From the NCBI RefSeq assembly GCF_004349355.1, contig NZ_SMFK01000009.1, positions 1-64,000 of the forward strand: a stretch of DNA of 64,000 nucleotides, read 5' to 3'. Of this stretch, positions 19,376 through 28,971 are shown one piece after another. The notes beneath the pieces were generated by a model. That model was not told where the DNA came from and made no database searches. It saw only the letters and a program-made list of their open reading frames with translations. The stretch's first letter is position 1, and each line of letters starts with the position of its first letter. Made by a program: the position numbers and the translations under genes. Source of the stretch: Flavobacterium cellulosilyticum. GTDB taxonomy: Bacteria > Bacteroidota > Bacteroidia > Flavobacteriales > Flavobacteriaceae.

Positions 19376-19455
19376 AAATATTTTTAGAATCAGAAAGCGA
19401 AATACACGAAAGGACAAATTTTAACTATTTTTCAGATCTATAAAATCACCGATAA

Positions 19456-20799
19456 ATGAAAAATTTAATCATCATCATTGCACTGTTTTTAACTAGTGTT
19501 TCTTCCTATGGAACTGATTTTTATGTAGCTCCAAATGGAAAAGACACCAGTACTGGAACTAAAGACAACCCACTTGAAACTGTTAAAAGAGCACAAGAAT
19601 TGGCTAGCGCCGGAGATACTGTTTACATCAGGGGCGGTATTTATACGATGAGGGAAAATCAAATAGCGAGTTATCAACGTGCCTATGCTTATGTAACCGA
19701 ATTGGATAAAAACGGAATCAACTATTTTGCTTTTCCAAACGAAACTCCAGTATTTGATTATAAAAACATCAAACCTGCCAATTATCGCATTGTCGCATTT
19801 TTGGTCAAAGGAGATAAAATTCACATCAAAGGTATCGAAGTAATCGGGGTTCAGGTTACGATTACAACCCATACCCAGTCGGAATGCTTTGAGGTTCTTG
19901 GAAATAATAACACATTGGAACAAATAAAAATGCACGATGGTATGGCAATTGGCGTTTATATGTTGTCTGGCTCCAATAATCTTATTTTAAATTGTGATGC
20001 TTACAATAACTGGGATTCGGTTTCAGAAGGTGCAAAAGGAGGAAATACAGATGGTTTTGGTGCGCATCTTAAAAAAGGGAGTGTCAATACCATTTTTAGA
20101 GGTTGCCGCGCTTGGTTTAATAGTGACGATGGATTCGATTTAATCAATAATGCCGAAGCTGTTGTAATAGAAAATTGCTGGGCTTTTTATAATGGTTACA
20201 CTTCTGATTTTGTAAGTCGTGGTGATGGAAATGGATTTAAAACGGGTGGCTATGCCAAAGGACGAAAACCTTATGACGATGTCATTGCCAATTATTCACC
20301 AATCCCAAAAAACACAATCCGTTTTTGTTTGGCAGTTGGAAATAAGCAAGCTGGTTTTTATGCTAATCACCATTTAGAAGGAAACTATTGGCACAATAAT
20401 ACGGCCTACAAAAACAGGGTAAACTATGATATGCTGAACTGTTTGGCGTTGAACCCAACTGACTTTGGAACTGATGGTCCTGGATGGAATCACGAACTGG
20501 TCAACAACTTAGGTTTTGCAGCTAAAGTAGCGGAATTAGCAAATATTGATAAGTCACGTTGCATCTTGAAAACTAATTATTTTGATTCAAACAATACCGC
20601 CGTCACCGCATCTGATTTTGTAAGCCTTGATGAAACTTTTCTTACAGCACCAAGACAAGCTGATGGTAGTCTTCCCAATATTACCTTTTTAAAATTAGCT
20701 CCTTCAAGTAAACTGATAAATTCAGGAACTGATATTGGATTCCCATTTAAAGGAAAAGCTCCCGATTTAGGTTGCTTCGAATTTGATGGTAAAAACTAG
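19456..20799 (+). CDS. PL9 pectate/rhamnogalacturonan lyase, no sorting domain
   Basis: 447 residues with signal peptide (LIIIIALFLTSVSSYG) and a right-handed parallel beta-helix beginning DFYVAPNGKD. The PL9 catalytic set is complete: calcium ligands D199 (GNTDGFG), D224, D225 and D228 (NSDDGFDL) and the Bronsted-base lysine K262 (GNGFKTGG), with spacings close to those of Dickeya Pel9A. PL9 enzymes cleave homogalacturonan or, in Bacteroides, RG-I. The protein ends soon after the helix (LGCFEFDGKN) without a T9SS domain, unlike its neighbour and close paralogue. A hairpin-forming repeat lies just upstream at 19317-19375. Confidence 0.92.
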   Translation: MKNLIIIIALFLTSVSSYGTDFYVAPNGKDTSTGTKDNPLETVKRAQELASAGDTVYIRGGIYTMRENQIASYQRAYAYVTELDKNGINYFAFPNETPVFDYKNIKPANYRIVAFLVKGDKIHIKGIEVIGVQVTITTHTQSECFEVLGNNNTLEQIKMHDGMAIGVYMLSGSNNLILNCDAYNNWDSVSEGAKGGNTDGFGAHLKKGSVNTIFRGCRAWFNSDDGFDLINNAEAVVIENCWAFYNGYTSDFVSRGDGNGFKTGGYAKGRKPYDDVIANYSPIPKNTIRFCLAVGNKQAGFYANHHLEGNYWHNNTAYKNRVNYDMLNCLALNPTDFGTDGPGWNHELVNNLGFAAKVAELANIDKSRCILKTNYFDSNNTAVTASDFVSLDETFLTAPRQADGSLPNITFLKLAPSSKLINSGTDIGFPFKGKAPDLGCFEFDGKN

Positions 20800-20895
20800 A
20801 TTTCCAAGAATTTAATTTGAGTAAGTTTTTTTTTAATTTTAAAAAAAATAATTTCCTCCCTATTATTTTAACAACATTGCATATAATTACTACAT

Positions 20896-22512
20896 ATGAA
20901 AAATAGTATTTTAACCATCACCTTATTTTTAAGCAGTTTGTGCTCTTTTGCGGCTAATTTTTATGTTGCGCCAAATGGTAACGATGCCAATGTTGGAGAT
21001 ATAAACAATCCAGTTGAAACCATAAAAAGAGCACAGGAATTAGCTAGTTCTGGTGATACTGTTTATATTAGAGGTGGACTTTATACGATGCGAGTAGACC
21101 AAATAGCCCAATATTATAGTATTTGGGTATATGTAACAAAGCTAGACAAAAGCGGGATAAGTTACTTGGCCTATCCTAACGAAACCCCGATATTTGATTA
21201 TAAAAATATTAAACCTGCTGATTATCGAATTACAGCATTTTATATTAATGGAAGTAATATTCGTATTAAAGGGATTGAAATAACTGGTGTTCAAGTCACG
21301 ATAACAGCGCATACCCAATCCGAATGCTTCGAGATTCAAGGAAGCAATAATACGCTCGAACAAATAAAAATGCACGATGGCATGGCAATTGGCGTTTACA
21401 TTCTGAAGGGTTCGAATAACTTAATATTAAATTGTGATGCTTATAGAAATTGGGATTCGGTATCTGAAGGAGGTGTTGGCGGAAACACCGATGGTTTTGG
21501 ATGTCACGCGCCTATGGGCAATAAAAACAATATTTTTAGAGGATGTCGTGCCTGGTACAATAGCGATGATGGCTTTGATTTAATAAGCTCTGGAGAACCC
21601 GTTTTGATAGATAATTGTTGGGCTTTTTACAATGGTTATTCCGTTAATACCACTACAAATGTTGTTACTAGTCGTGGCGACGGCAATGGGTTTAAGGCTG
21701 GTGGTTATGGATCTACTACTCTAGATAAAATACCTAATCCAGTACCTAGAAACACCATTCAATTTTGTATGGCTGTGGCAAACAAGCAAAGTGGATTTTA
21801 CTCCAACCACCATCTTAATGGTAGTAATTGGTATAACAATACGGCCTACCGCAATAATAGAAATTACAACATGCTCAATAGAAAAGCAGCAACTGCAGCA
21901 GACTATCTTACTGATGTACCCGGATGGAGTCATGTAATGGCAAATAATTTAGGTTATGCTGCAAAATATGCTGAATTGACAGACATAGACAAAGCGAGCT
22001 GCACATTAAACAATAATTATTTTGATTTAAGTTTCGCAATCAATAGTTCGGATTTTTTAAGTGTAGACGAATCACTATTAACAGCCCCAAGACAAGAAGA
22101 TGGCAGCCTGCCTGTAAATAATTTGCTAAGATTAAAATCAACAACTAAATTAATTGATGCCGGAACTGACATTGGGTTCTCTTTTAAAGGACTTGCTCCA
22201 GATTTAGGTTGTTTTGAATATGATAGTACTTTAGGATTTCAAAAATTAAATCTAAATCAGGGAATTTATAACTACCCCAATCCGTTTTCTACAGAAACGA
22301 AGGTTATTTTTAATCTTACTACAACTTCAAAAATAGGAATGACTCTATATAATTTAGCTGGAATGAAAGTACTTGATATCCCTCAAAAAACCTATTCAGA
22401 AGGAGAAAACACCATTACATTAAAAAGAGATGGATTATCGTCTGGGAATTATATTTTAGTGATTCAAGGCCATGACTTTGAACAAACTAGTAAAAAAATT
22501 ATGGTTCAATAA
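20896..22512 (+). CDS. PL9 lyase with T9SS C-terminal domain
   Basis: 538 residues. The first 447 or so are a close paralogue of the preceding gene, with D199, D224, D225, D228 and K267 in the same motifs, so it should be an active PL9 lyase. Residues from about 455 form a type A Por-secretion sorting domain (YNYPNPFSTETKVIF ... GNYILVIQG ... KIMVQ), which directs export by the type IX system to the cell surface or medium. A signal peptide (ILTITLFLSSLCSFAA) precedes the helix. The pair suggests one secreted and one periplasmic version of the same activity. 96 bp separates the two genes. Confidence 0.92.
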   Translation: MKNSILTITLFLSSLCSFAANFYVAPNGNDANVGDINNPVETIKRAQELASSGDTVYIRGGLYTMRVDQIAQYYSIWVYVTKLDKSGISYLAYPNETPIFDYKNIKPADYRITAFYINGSNIRIKGIEITGVQVTITAHTQSECFEIQGSNNTLEQIKMHDGMAIGVYILKGSNNLILNCDAYRNWDSVSEGGVGGNTDGFGCHAPMGNKNNIFRGCRAWYNSDDGFDLISSGEPVLIDNCWAFYNGYSVNTTTNVVTSRGDGNGFKAGGYGSTTLDKIPNPVPRNTIQFCMAVANKQSGFYSNHHLNGSNWYNNTAYRNNRNYNMLNRKAATAADYLTDVPGWSHVMANNLGYAAKYAELTDIDKASCTLNNNYFDLSFAINSSDFLSVDESLLTAPRQEDGSLPVNNLLRLKSTTKLIDAGTDIGFSFKGLAPDLGCFEYDSTLGFQKLNLNQGIYNYPNPFSTETKVIFNLTTTSKIGMTLYNLAGMKVLDIPQKTYSEGENTITLKRDGLSSGNYILVIQGHDFEQTSKKIMVQ

Positions 22513-22617
22513 TAGAGCATTACTGCCTTTAAAATAAGTTTTTAATTTCTTTAAAATAACACTATTGGATATAATTAAATTTGATTAATTGTATCCATTT
22601 TTATTTAAAATTTTAAT

Positions 22618-25512
22618 ATGAAAAATACGCTGCTATCAATTTTGTTAATTCTATTGTTTATTCCAAAAATTGAAGCTCAAACTGAGGTTTCATCTAAATT
22701 TGAGGTGTTTACCAAAGACCAAAAGACTACTATTTTATATGATAATACCAAAGTTTTAGATTCTATTTTGGCCTATTCTTTAGCGGAAGATATTTTTAAA
22801 GTTACTGGTTTTAAACCATTAGTTACCAAAAATAAGGCAACGGCATTGGGAAATGTAATTGTTATAGGAAACTATCAATCGGAGTTGGTACAGTCATTTT
22901 TGGATAAAAAAACAGATAGGAAAGGTTTCGAAAAGCAATGGGAAAGTTACCTGTTCCAGATTATTGACAATCCAACTTCCAAGATTAGAAAAGCATTTGT
23001 CATTGCAGGAACAAGTCCAAGAGGAACTGCTTATGGTGTTTATGATTTGTCTCAAAAAATGGGTGTTTCACCTTGGTATTGGTGGGCTGATGTTCCTGTT
23101 ACGCATCAAAATGAATTGGTACTTAAACAGGATTTGTTTTATTCAAAAGCTCCATCCGTTAAATACCGAGGTATATTTTTAAACGATGAAGACTGGGGAT
23201 TGCGACCTTGGGCTTCCAAAACCTTCGAACCTGAAGTTGGGAATATTGGTCCTAAAACCTATGCGAAAATTTTTGAATTATTATTGCGATTGAAAGCCAA
23301 TTCAATTTGGCCAGCGATGCACGAAGGAACGACGGCTTTTTTCAAAATTCCCGGCAATGCCAAAATAGCCGAGGCGTATCAAATTGTTGTGGGTTCATCG
23401 CACGCAGAACCTATGTTGCGCAACAATGTCGATGAATGGAACGAAAAAGAATTGGGGCATTTTAATTATGTTACTAATAAAGAAAATGTTTTCAAATACT
23501 GGGAAGACCGCGTAAAAGAAAGCAAAAATGTAGATGCCATTTTCACCATCGGAATGCGAGGAGTACACGATAGTGGAATGGAAGGAGTCAAAACCAACAA
23601 AGAAGGCGTTCAACTATTGACCCAAGTAATTGAAGATCAAAGAAATTTAATTGAAAAACACCTCAATCCTGATGCAACCAAAGTTCCCCAAGCCTTCACG
23701 GTATACAAGGAAGTTTTGGATTTATACGAGGAAGGTTTACAAGTTCCAGAGGACATCACTTTAGTCTGGACAGATGACAATTATGGATACATCCGAAGGT
23801 TGAGCAATGAACAAGAACAAAAACGTTCGGGCGGCGGCGGTGTATATTATCACGCTTCCTATTGGGGAAGACCTCACGATTATCTTTGGCTGAGTACTAC
23901 ACATCCAGCATTGATTCGAGAAGAAATGATGAAGGCGTATCAGGCGAACTGCAAAGACATTTGGATTTTGAATGTTGGAGATATCAAACCTGCCGAATAT
24001 GCGATGCAACTTTTTATGGATATGGGATACGATGCCTCTCCATTTGAGGATGCATCAAATGTTAAAAAACACATGATGCACTTCTACTCTTCTATTTTTG
24101 GAGAAAACTACGGAAAATCTATTGCTGATATTCAATGGAGATATTATGATTTAGCTTTTGAAAGAAAACCTGAATTTATGGGCTGGAGTCAAACCGAACC
24201 TACTACAAAAATTGCTCAAACTGGGTATAATCCGTTCTTTTTTGGGGACGAAAACCAAACCCGCATTAACCAATATCAAAATTTAGAAAATCAGGTCGAA
24301 ACTCTAAAAACCACCATTCCAAAATCCTTGCAAGATTCCTATTTTCAGTTGGTTTATTATCCTGTAAAAGGAGCCTCGTTGATGAACAAAAAGTTTTTAT
24401 ATGCCGACAAAGCCATTATTTATGGAAAACAAGGTAGGTGGAATGCTAATGATTATGCGCTAAAATCAGAAGCTGCTTATAATAAAATAGCCGAATTGAC
24501 TCAGTTTTACAATACCCAATTAGCCAATGGAAAGTGGAACTTAATGATGGATATGAAACCGAGAAAGTTGCCTGTATTTGATCTTCCAAAAGTTGAAATC
24601 CCAATTAAAATTGAATCGGAAGCCATTGGACTAATGGTCGAAAATGCAACAAAACTGGACGAAACAGAACTGAAATTACCTAGCTTTTATCCAAATTCGA
24701 ATCAGTCTCATTTTATTGATATTTTTCTTAAAAAAAATGTAAAAGAGAACTGGAAATTAGAACAATTACCTGATTGGATGATCACCTCAAAATCGGAAGG
24801 AATTTTAGATGCTAAAATTAGTGATAATGACCGAATTCAAATCAGTATAGATTGGAAAAAATGGAACAAAAAACAAACTAAAAATGCCCAGTTCACTATC
24901 AATTATGGTATTAAAAAGAAGGTTGTCACTATAACTATTGATGACAGTTTTGCCAATCTTCCCAAAAATTCCTTCGTGGCTATGGAAGATAAAGTTGTTG
25001 TTTATGCTCAAAATTTTACATCAATTCAAAATAATCCCCCCTTCAAATGGGAAAAAATTGATGGTCTTGGATATAGCAAAGCTGTGATGCAAGCATTACC
25101 TTTCAATTTACCATCTATAAAAACGGAAAATTTAACTCAAGAAGCTCCATACGTTGAATACAAAATCGAACTGGATAATTTGAATACCTTTTTAGATCCA
25201 GAATTAATTTTATATGCCCTGCCTACTCTACCCATAACAAATAAACAAGGGGTTCGTGTTGGAGTACAATGGAATGACGAACCTATCCAAATAATTGATT
25301 TCACAACTTTTGGCAGAAGTGAAGAATGGAAGCAAAATGTATTATCGAATAAAGCGTCTAAAAAAATTGCTCTAAAATCCATTCTCAAGGGAACCAATAA
25401 ATTAAAAATCTATATGGTTGATGCAGGAGTTGCATTGGATTATTTTTACATCAATTTGAACAAAAACAACCCTGTACCCTATTCCATTTTGTCGGAAACT
25501 TTTCAACAATAA
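22618..25512 (+). CDS. GH115 alpha-glucuronidase-like glycoside hydrolase
   Basis: 964 residues with signal peptide (LLSILLILLFIPKIEAQ). Features of GH115: SPRGTAYGVYDLSQKMGVSP, WYWWADVP, RGIFLNDEDWGLRPW, LKANSIWPAMHEGTTAF, then a helical region (HDYLWLSTTHPALIREEM) and a C-terminal beta-sandwich (about 800-964). Characterised GH115 enzymes remove glucuronic or 4-O-methyl-glucuronic acid from xylan or arabinogalactan side chains. Xylan genes are absent here, so glucuronate on RG-I or arabinogalactan side chains is the likelier target. It closes the operon starting at 13381. Its last 98 codons are duplicated at 29725-30022. Confidence 0.9.
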   Translation: MKNTLLSILLILLFIPKIEAQTEVSSKFEVFTKDQKTTILYDNTKVLDSILAYSLAEDIFKVTGFKPLVTKNKATALGNVIVIGNYQSELVQSFLDKKTDRKGFEKQWESYLFQIIDNPTSKIRKAFVIAGTSPRGTAYGVYDLSQKMGVSPWYWWADVPVTHQNELVLKQDLFYSKAPSVKYRGIFLNDEDWGLRPWASKTFEPEVGNIGPKTYAKIFELLLRLKANSIWPAMHEGTTAFFKIPGNAKIAEAYQIVVGSSHAEPMLRNNVDEWNEKELGHFNYVTNKENVFKYWEDRVKESKNVDAIFTIGMRGVHDSGMEGVKTNKEGVQLLTQVIEDQRNLIEKHLNPDATKVPQAFTVYKEVLDLYEEGLQVPEDITLVWTDDNYGYIRRLSNEQEQKRSGGGGVYYHASYWGRPHDYLWLSTTHPALIREEMMKAYQANCKDIWILNVGDIKPAEYAMQLFMDMGYDASPFEDASNVKKHMMHFYSSIFGENYGKSIADIQWRYYDLAFERKPEFMGWSQTEPTTKIAQTGYNPFFFGDENQTRINQYQNLENQVETLKTTIPKSLQDSYFQLVYYPVKGASLMNKKFLYADKAIIYGKQGRWNANDYALKSEAAYNKIAELTQFYNTQLANGKWNLMMDMKPRKLPVFDLPKVEIPIKIESEAIGLMVENATKLDETELKLPSFYPNSNQSHFIDIFLKKNVKENWKLEQLPDWMITSKSEGILDAKISDNDRIQISIDWKKWNKKQTKNAQFTINYGIKKKVVTITIDDSFANLPKNSFVAMEDKVVVYAQNFTSIQNNPPFKWEKIDGLGYSKAVMQALPFNLPSIKTENLTQEAPYVEYKIELDNLNTFLDPELILYALPTLPITNKQGVRVGVQWNDEPIQIIDFTTFGRSEEWKQNVLSNKASKKIALKSILKGTNKLKIYMVDAGVALDYFYINLNKNNPVPYSILSETFQQ

Positions 25513-25705
25513 AAGATTTATAACTGGATTTGGAAATAAATCCAAACAACAGGATACGGCAGGATACTATCTACAACCTAAAAAGATACTTTAGTTGGAT
25601 AATTCAAGCACATAAAAATTATTAAAAACAAAACGTATTAACACCTAAAACATTATAAACCAACAACTTGATTTAACCATGAATAAAACTTTACTAAGAA
25701 CAAAA
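25215..25705. repeat. Direct repeat, copy 1 (GH115 3' end to PL4 5' tip)
   Basis: About 490 bp that reappears at 29725-30215 with a constant offset of 4510 bp, no gaps and roughly a dozen to fifteen substitutions (about 97% identity by eye). It spans the last 98 codons of GH115, its downstream spacer with promoter element S4, and the first seven or so codons of the PL4 gene. Confidence 0.9.
25549..25594 (+). promoter_or_regulatory. Regulon promoter element S4 (duplicated copy)
   Basis: ACAGGA at 25549-25554 and GCAGGATAC starting ten bases later at 25559, then 19 bases and TACTTTAG at 25587-25594 as an imperfect -7 box. It lies in the first copy of the direct repeat, so it now precedes a 38-codon chimeric frame and the SGNH gene at 25974 instead of PL4. 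Confidence 0.6.
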
Positions 25706-25795
25706 CTTAATAATGCTTTTGATTTGGTAGACATTTACGATAGCATCCCTATTTCGATTAGACAAAAAATAAATGTAGAAAAATTAGAGGAATAG
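25679..25795 (+). pseudogene. Truncated PL4 5' end fused to unrelated sequence
   Basis: A 38-codon frame opens with the first codons of the PL4 gene (MNKTLL, as at 30189) and then runs into unrelated sequence (NNAFDLVDIYDSIPISIRQK) before TAG. The switch at about 25705 marks the end of the direct repeat. It has the same promoter and start context as PL4, so it is probably transcribed, but I see no sign of function. The source of the last 30 codons is not recognised. The 460-bp stretch between GH115 and the next gene holds only this and the promoter. Confidence 0.6.
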
Positions 25796-25973
25796 GTTGA
25801 AATAATTAAATAAGTTTAAATTAAATGTATTTTGAAAGGAATAATCATTTTTTTACACAAAAACTGGTTTCTACCTTATTTTTTTTACTTATTTCTCATT
25901 AAAAAAATGTCTGATAGTAGATTTGTATATTACTATTGTAATAAGACAACAAAATTTAAAAACATATAAATCA

Positions 25974-28472
25974 ATGAATATTATCAAAAAGAACAAACAA
26001 ATCATAACTATAGTTTTTATGATTTTAATCTGTTTTAATGTTGGTGCATCAAACTTATCGAAGATTAGTTTAGATAAAAAAAATCGCACACTTATAGCGC
26101 CAGAATCCTCAAATTATAGTTGGTATTTTAATAACGTAAAGTTACCAATCGAAGGACAGGTACTTAAAATAAAAAAAGCTGGTATTTACAGTTTAAAAAC
26201 CAAAGATAATAATGGAAAAGAAGTAGTAAAATCTATAAAGATTAATTTAGGCCAGGGAGGGATCATATCTGTTGTGTACCTTATTGGCGACTCTACAGTA
26301 TCCGATTACACTTCTGGTTATTACCCAAAAACAGGTTGGGGCCAAGTACTACAATCTTACTTTGATGAAACACGTGTTGTAATAGACAATAGAGCTATAG
26401 GAGGAACAAGCGCAAAAAGTTTTTACAATAGCTATTGGGCAGATGTAATAAAAAATGTTCAACCAGGGGATTATGTTTTTGTTCAGTTTGGAATAAATGA
26501 TGCTGCTACCGATGTAGCAAGATATTCTGCACCTTTTACAGGGTTTCAAGATTACCTTACCTTGTTTGTAAATGAAACCAAAGCTAAAGGTGCTACATGT
26601 GTATTAGTAGCTACATTAAGAAGAAATGCTTGGAACAATACAACTCCTGAAACACTTTATGATGCTTATCACGATTACCCTATAGCAACAAGACAATTGG
26701 CCGTTCAACTTAATACACCTTTAATTGATTTAGACAAAGCCACTGTTCCTTTACTGGAACCATTAGGTAGTTTATATACAGGGGATTTTATGTATATGAA
26801 TCTTAAAATAGGTGAATATCCAACATACTCTAATGGGCAAGCTGATAATGTTCATTTTCAAAGAATGGGAGCAATAGAAATGGCCAGACTCGTAGTTCAG
26901 GGAATTAAAGAACAAGCTTCTTCTTTTCCTTCTATGAATCTATTAGTCCCATCAATTAAACCTGTTTATGATATAACCGTATCTCAAAATAATGTAGCCG
27001 CAGGACTCGTAACTAGAAGTCAAAGTTTTACTTCTGGAATAAATATTACTTTAAAAGCATATCCTTTTGATGGATATCTATTTAAAGAATGGCAAAGTAC
27101 TGATGGAACTACTTTAAGCACAAATCCATTATTTTCATATACAACGGGTAATACAACTGCTTCTTTTATTGGTATTTTTGAAGAAGACCCTATTTGTCCA
27201 CCTATAGTACTTTATACACAAGTTAATGACGGACTTGTAGAAAAAACGAATAAGGCAATTGTTAATTCTGGTAACAAAGTCGTGTTTTCTGCTACTCCAC
27301 TATCTGGTGGGTCTTGGAGTTGGACTGGCCCAAATTCTTTTTCAGCTATTACTCGTGAAATCACATTAAATAATATTCAAGTAAGTCAAGCTGGAGATTA
27401 CATCGCAACCTATACAAGTGAAGCAAAATGTGTAACACAAAAATCTTTTAACGCCACTGTAGATGGAAAAATTGGAGGAGATGGTACTATATTATTATCT
27501 GCAACTGCCAATGCTGATAAAGGTACAATTACATTAAATTGGACTTTGAAAAACATAACAGCAAGTGTACAAGTATTTAGAGATACCGATAGTAATCCTA
27601 CAGGTAGGTCACGACTCGCAATTCTCTCTAATAGCACAACACAATATACAGATGTAAATGTTGTTAAAGGAACTACTTATTATTATTGGGTAACAGCCAC
27701 CGACATTAACGGAAACACTAAAAGTACATCAACCAGTGCAACAGCAGAAGACAATATTGGTACAACATCCATATGGTTAGAATCTGAATGTGGAAACGTT
27801 GGCAATTTGTGGGATGTATTAGCAGACATCAATGCGTCGAATGAAAAATACACAACTATTAAAGTTGGATATACAAGTGGTACTGTAGCTCCAGATGTTA
27901 ATGGTCAAATAATTTATAACTTTAATGTTACAGAAGCAGGAGACTACGGTTTATGGGCTCGTACAATTGCTCCTAATACCTCTGATGACTCTTTTTGGAT
28001 TAGTATTGATAATGGCACTTGGTTTTCTTGGAATAATATAGCACCTAGCACTAGTTGGGTATGGAGTAAGGCTAATAATTATACCCTAAGCATAGGTACT
28101 CATACATTAAAAATTGGATACCGTGAAGATGGGGCAAAATTAGATAAAATTCTAATTACTAATACCCGATTAACGCCTACTTTAAAAGGTGCAGACGCTA
28201 ATAACTGTGAAAAACTAAGCACAACGGATATAGACTTTTATAAAGACAAAATCTTACTTTACCCTAATCCTGTAAAAAACACATTAAGTATTAATGGTAT
28301 TATAACAAAACAAACTGTTTCGATTTATGATATTACTGGTCGTATAGTTAAAACAGTCGTTATTGATCAAGGCCAAAACAGTATCAATTTAAATAGGTTA
28401 AAAACAGGTGTATACTTTATTTTAATAAATGAAAATAATCAACTAATTACAAAAAAATTTATGAAGCTATAA
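25974..28472 (+). CDS. Multidomain SGNH esterase with T9SS domain
   Basis: 832 residues from the ATG at 25974; an upstream in-frame TTG at 25923 would hide the signal peptide (IITIVFMILICFNVGAS) and is rejected. An SGNH esterase domain (about 95-325) has LIGDSTVSD with S107, VQFGINDAA and DNVHF with D291/H294, of CE12 type. It is followed by a bacterial-repeat/Ig-like region (about 345-490), an fnIII-like domain (about 500-590), a carbohydrate-binding-like beta-sandwich (about 595-730) and a T9SS type A sorting domain from about 755 (LLYPNPVKN). Probably a secreted acetylesterase with its own binding module. It lies inside the segment bounded by the direct repeats, so it may be a later arrival. 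Confidence 0.85.
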   Translation: MNIIKKNKQIITIVFMILICFNVGASNLSKISLDKKNRTLIAPESSNYSWYFNNVKLPIEGQVLKIKKAGIYSLKTKDNNGKEVVKSIKINLGQGGIISVVYLIGDSTVSDYTSGYYPKTGWGQVLQSYFDETRVVIDNRAIGGTSAKSFYNSYWADVIKNVQPGDYVFVQFGINDAATDVARYSAPFTGFQDYLTLFVNETKAKGATCVLVATLRRNAWNNTTPETLYDAYHDYPIATRQLAVQLNTPLIDLDKATVPLLEPLGSLYTGDFMYMNLKIGEYPTYSNGQADNVHFQRMGAIEMARLVVQGIKEQASSFPSMNLLVPSIKPVYDITVSQNNVAAGLVTRSQSFTSGINITLKAYPFDGYLFKEWQSTDGTTLSTNPLFSYTTGNTTASFIGIFEEDPICPPIVLYTQVNDGLVEKTNKAIVNSGNKVVFSATPLSGGSWSWTGPNSFSAITREITLNNIQVSQAGDYIATYTSEAKCVTQKSFNATVDGKIGGDGTILLSATANADKGTITLNWTLKNITASVQVFRDTDSNPTGRSRLAILSNSTTQYTDVNVVKGTTYYYWVTATDINGNTKSTSTSATAEDNIGTTSIWLESECGNVGNLWDVLADINASNEKYTTIKVGYTSGTVAPDVNGQIIYNFNVTEAGDYGLWARTIAPNTSDDSFWISIDNGTWFSWNNIAPSTSWVWSKANNYTLSIGTHTLKIGYREDGAKLDKILITNTRLTPTLKGADANNCEKLSTTDIDFYKDKILLYPNPVKNTLSINGIITKQTVSIYDITGRIVKTVVIDQGQNSINLNRLKTGVYFILINENNQLITKKFMKL

Positions 28473-28510
28473 CTAAGAAGAACTGAGCTAAAAAACAAGT
28501 CTTTTTAGAT

Positions 28511-28800
28511 TAGGTAATGTGGTTATAAATAGCGGCGCGATGTTTTACATAAGTATCCATCAAACGAAGTAATTGCAAACATTTGTCTTAACTTTTGTCT
28601 TTTACGGCATAAATTGGCACTTCATTGTTACAAGTATATTCACAGATAGATTTCGAGTCACTTTTATCTGTTTTTACCTGTAATAGTTTCATCTGGATAA
28701 AAGGGTTTACTGATAAAAGGTTACTAACTTAACAGCATACCCTTTTTCATATAAATATTGTGCCAGACAATATTGGTAGTAGCCTGTGGCTTACAGTATC
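28511..28800 (-). pseudogene. IS110-family transposase relic
   Basis: On the minus strand three short frames read like consecutive parts of an IS110 transposase: ATGYYQYCLAQYLYEKGYAV, then VNPFIQMKLLQVKTDKSDSK and ICEYTCNNEVPIYAV, then CLQLLRLMDTYVKHRAAIY. They are separated by frameshifts and stop codons, and neither the N-terminus nor the C-terminal half is present. The KTDKSD and CEY motifs are characteristic of the family. It is therefore a decayed, immobile remnant. Flanking sequence 28801-28960 contains no gene I recognise. Confidence 0.8.
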
Positions 28801-28971
28801 CGAAAAAACAAGAAACAATATTATCTATTGGTTAAACCATAAATTAAAGAATTAATGTTGAGAACACGAGACGTAATCAGCTTTAGTGTCTTTAATGGCA
28901 ATGATTTTTTTGGAATTAATGAGGGCTTCTATTTATTATGATTCCGGTTAAGTAAATAAGAGTTTAACTTT

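Noticed and set aside
25679..25795. Functional small peptide under the regulon promoter
   Set aside because: Its first codons are a truncated PL4 start and the rest shows no conservation that I can judge, so decay is the simpler reading.
25923..25973. Upstream TTG start for the SGNH/T9SS protein
   Set aside because: It adds 17 residues before a clear signal peptide; the ATG at 25974 fits export.
28801..28960. Minus-strand frame with ALINSKKIIAIKDTK as a separate gene
   Set aside because: Too short, ends at once, and lies next to a transposase relic; origin not recognisable.
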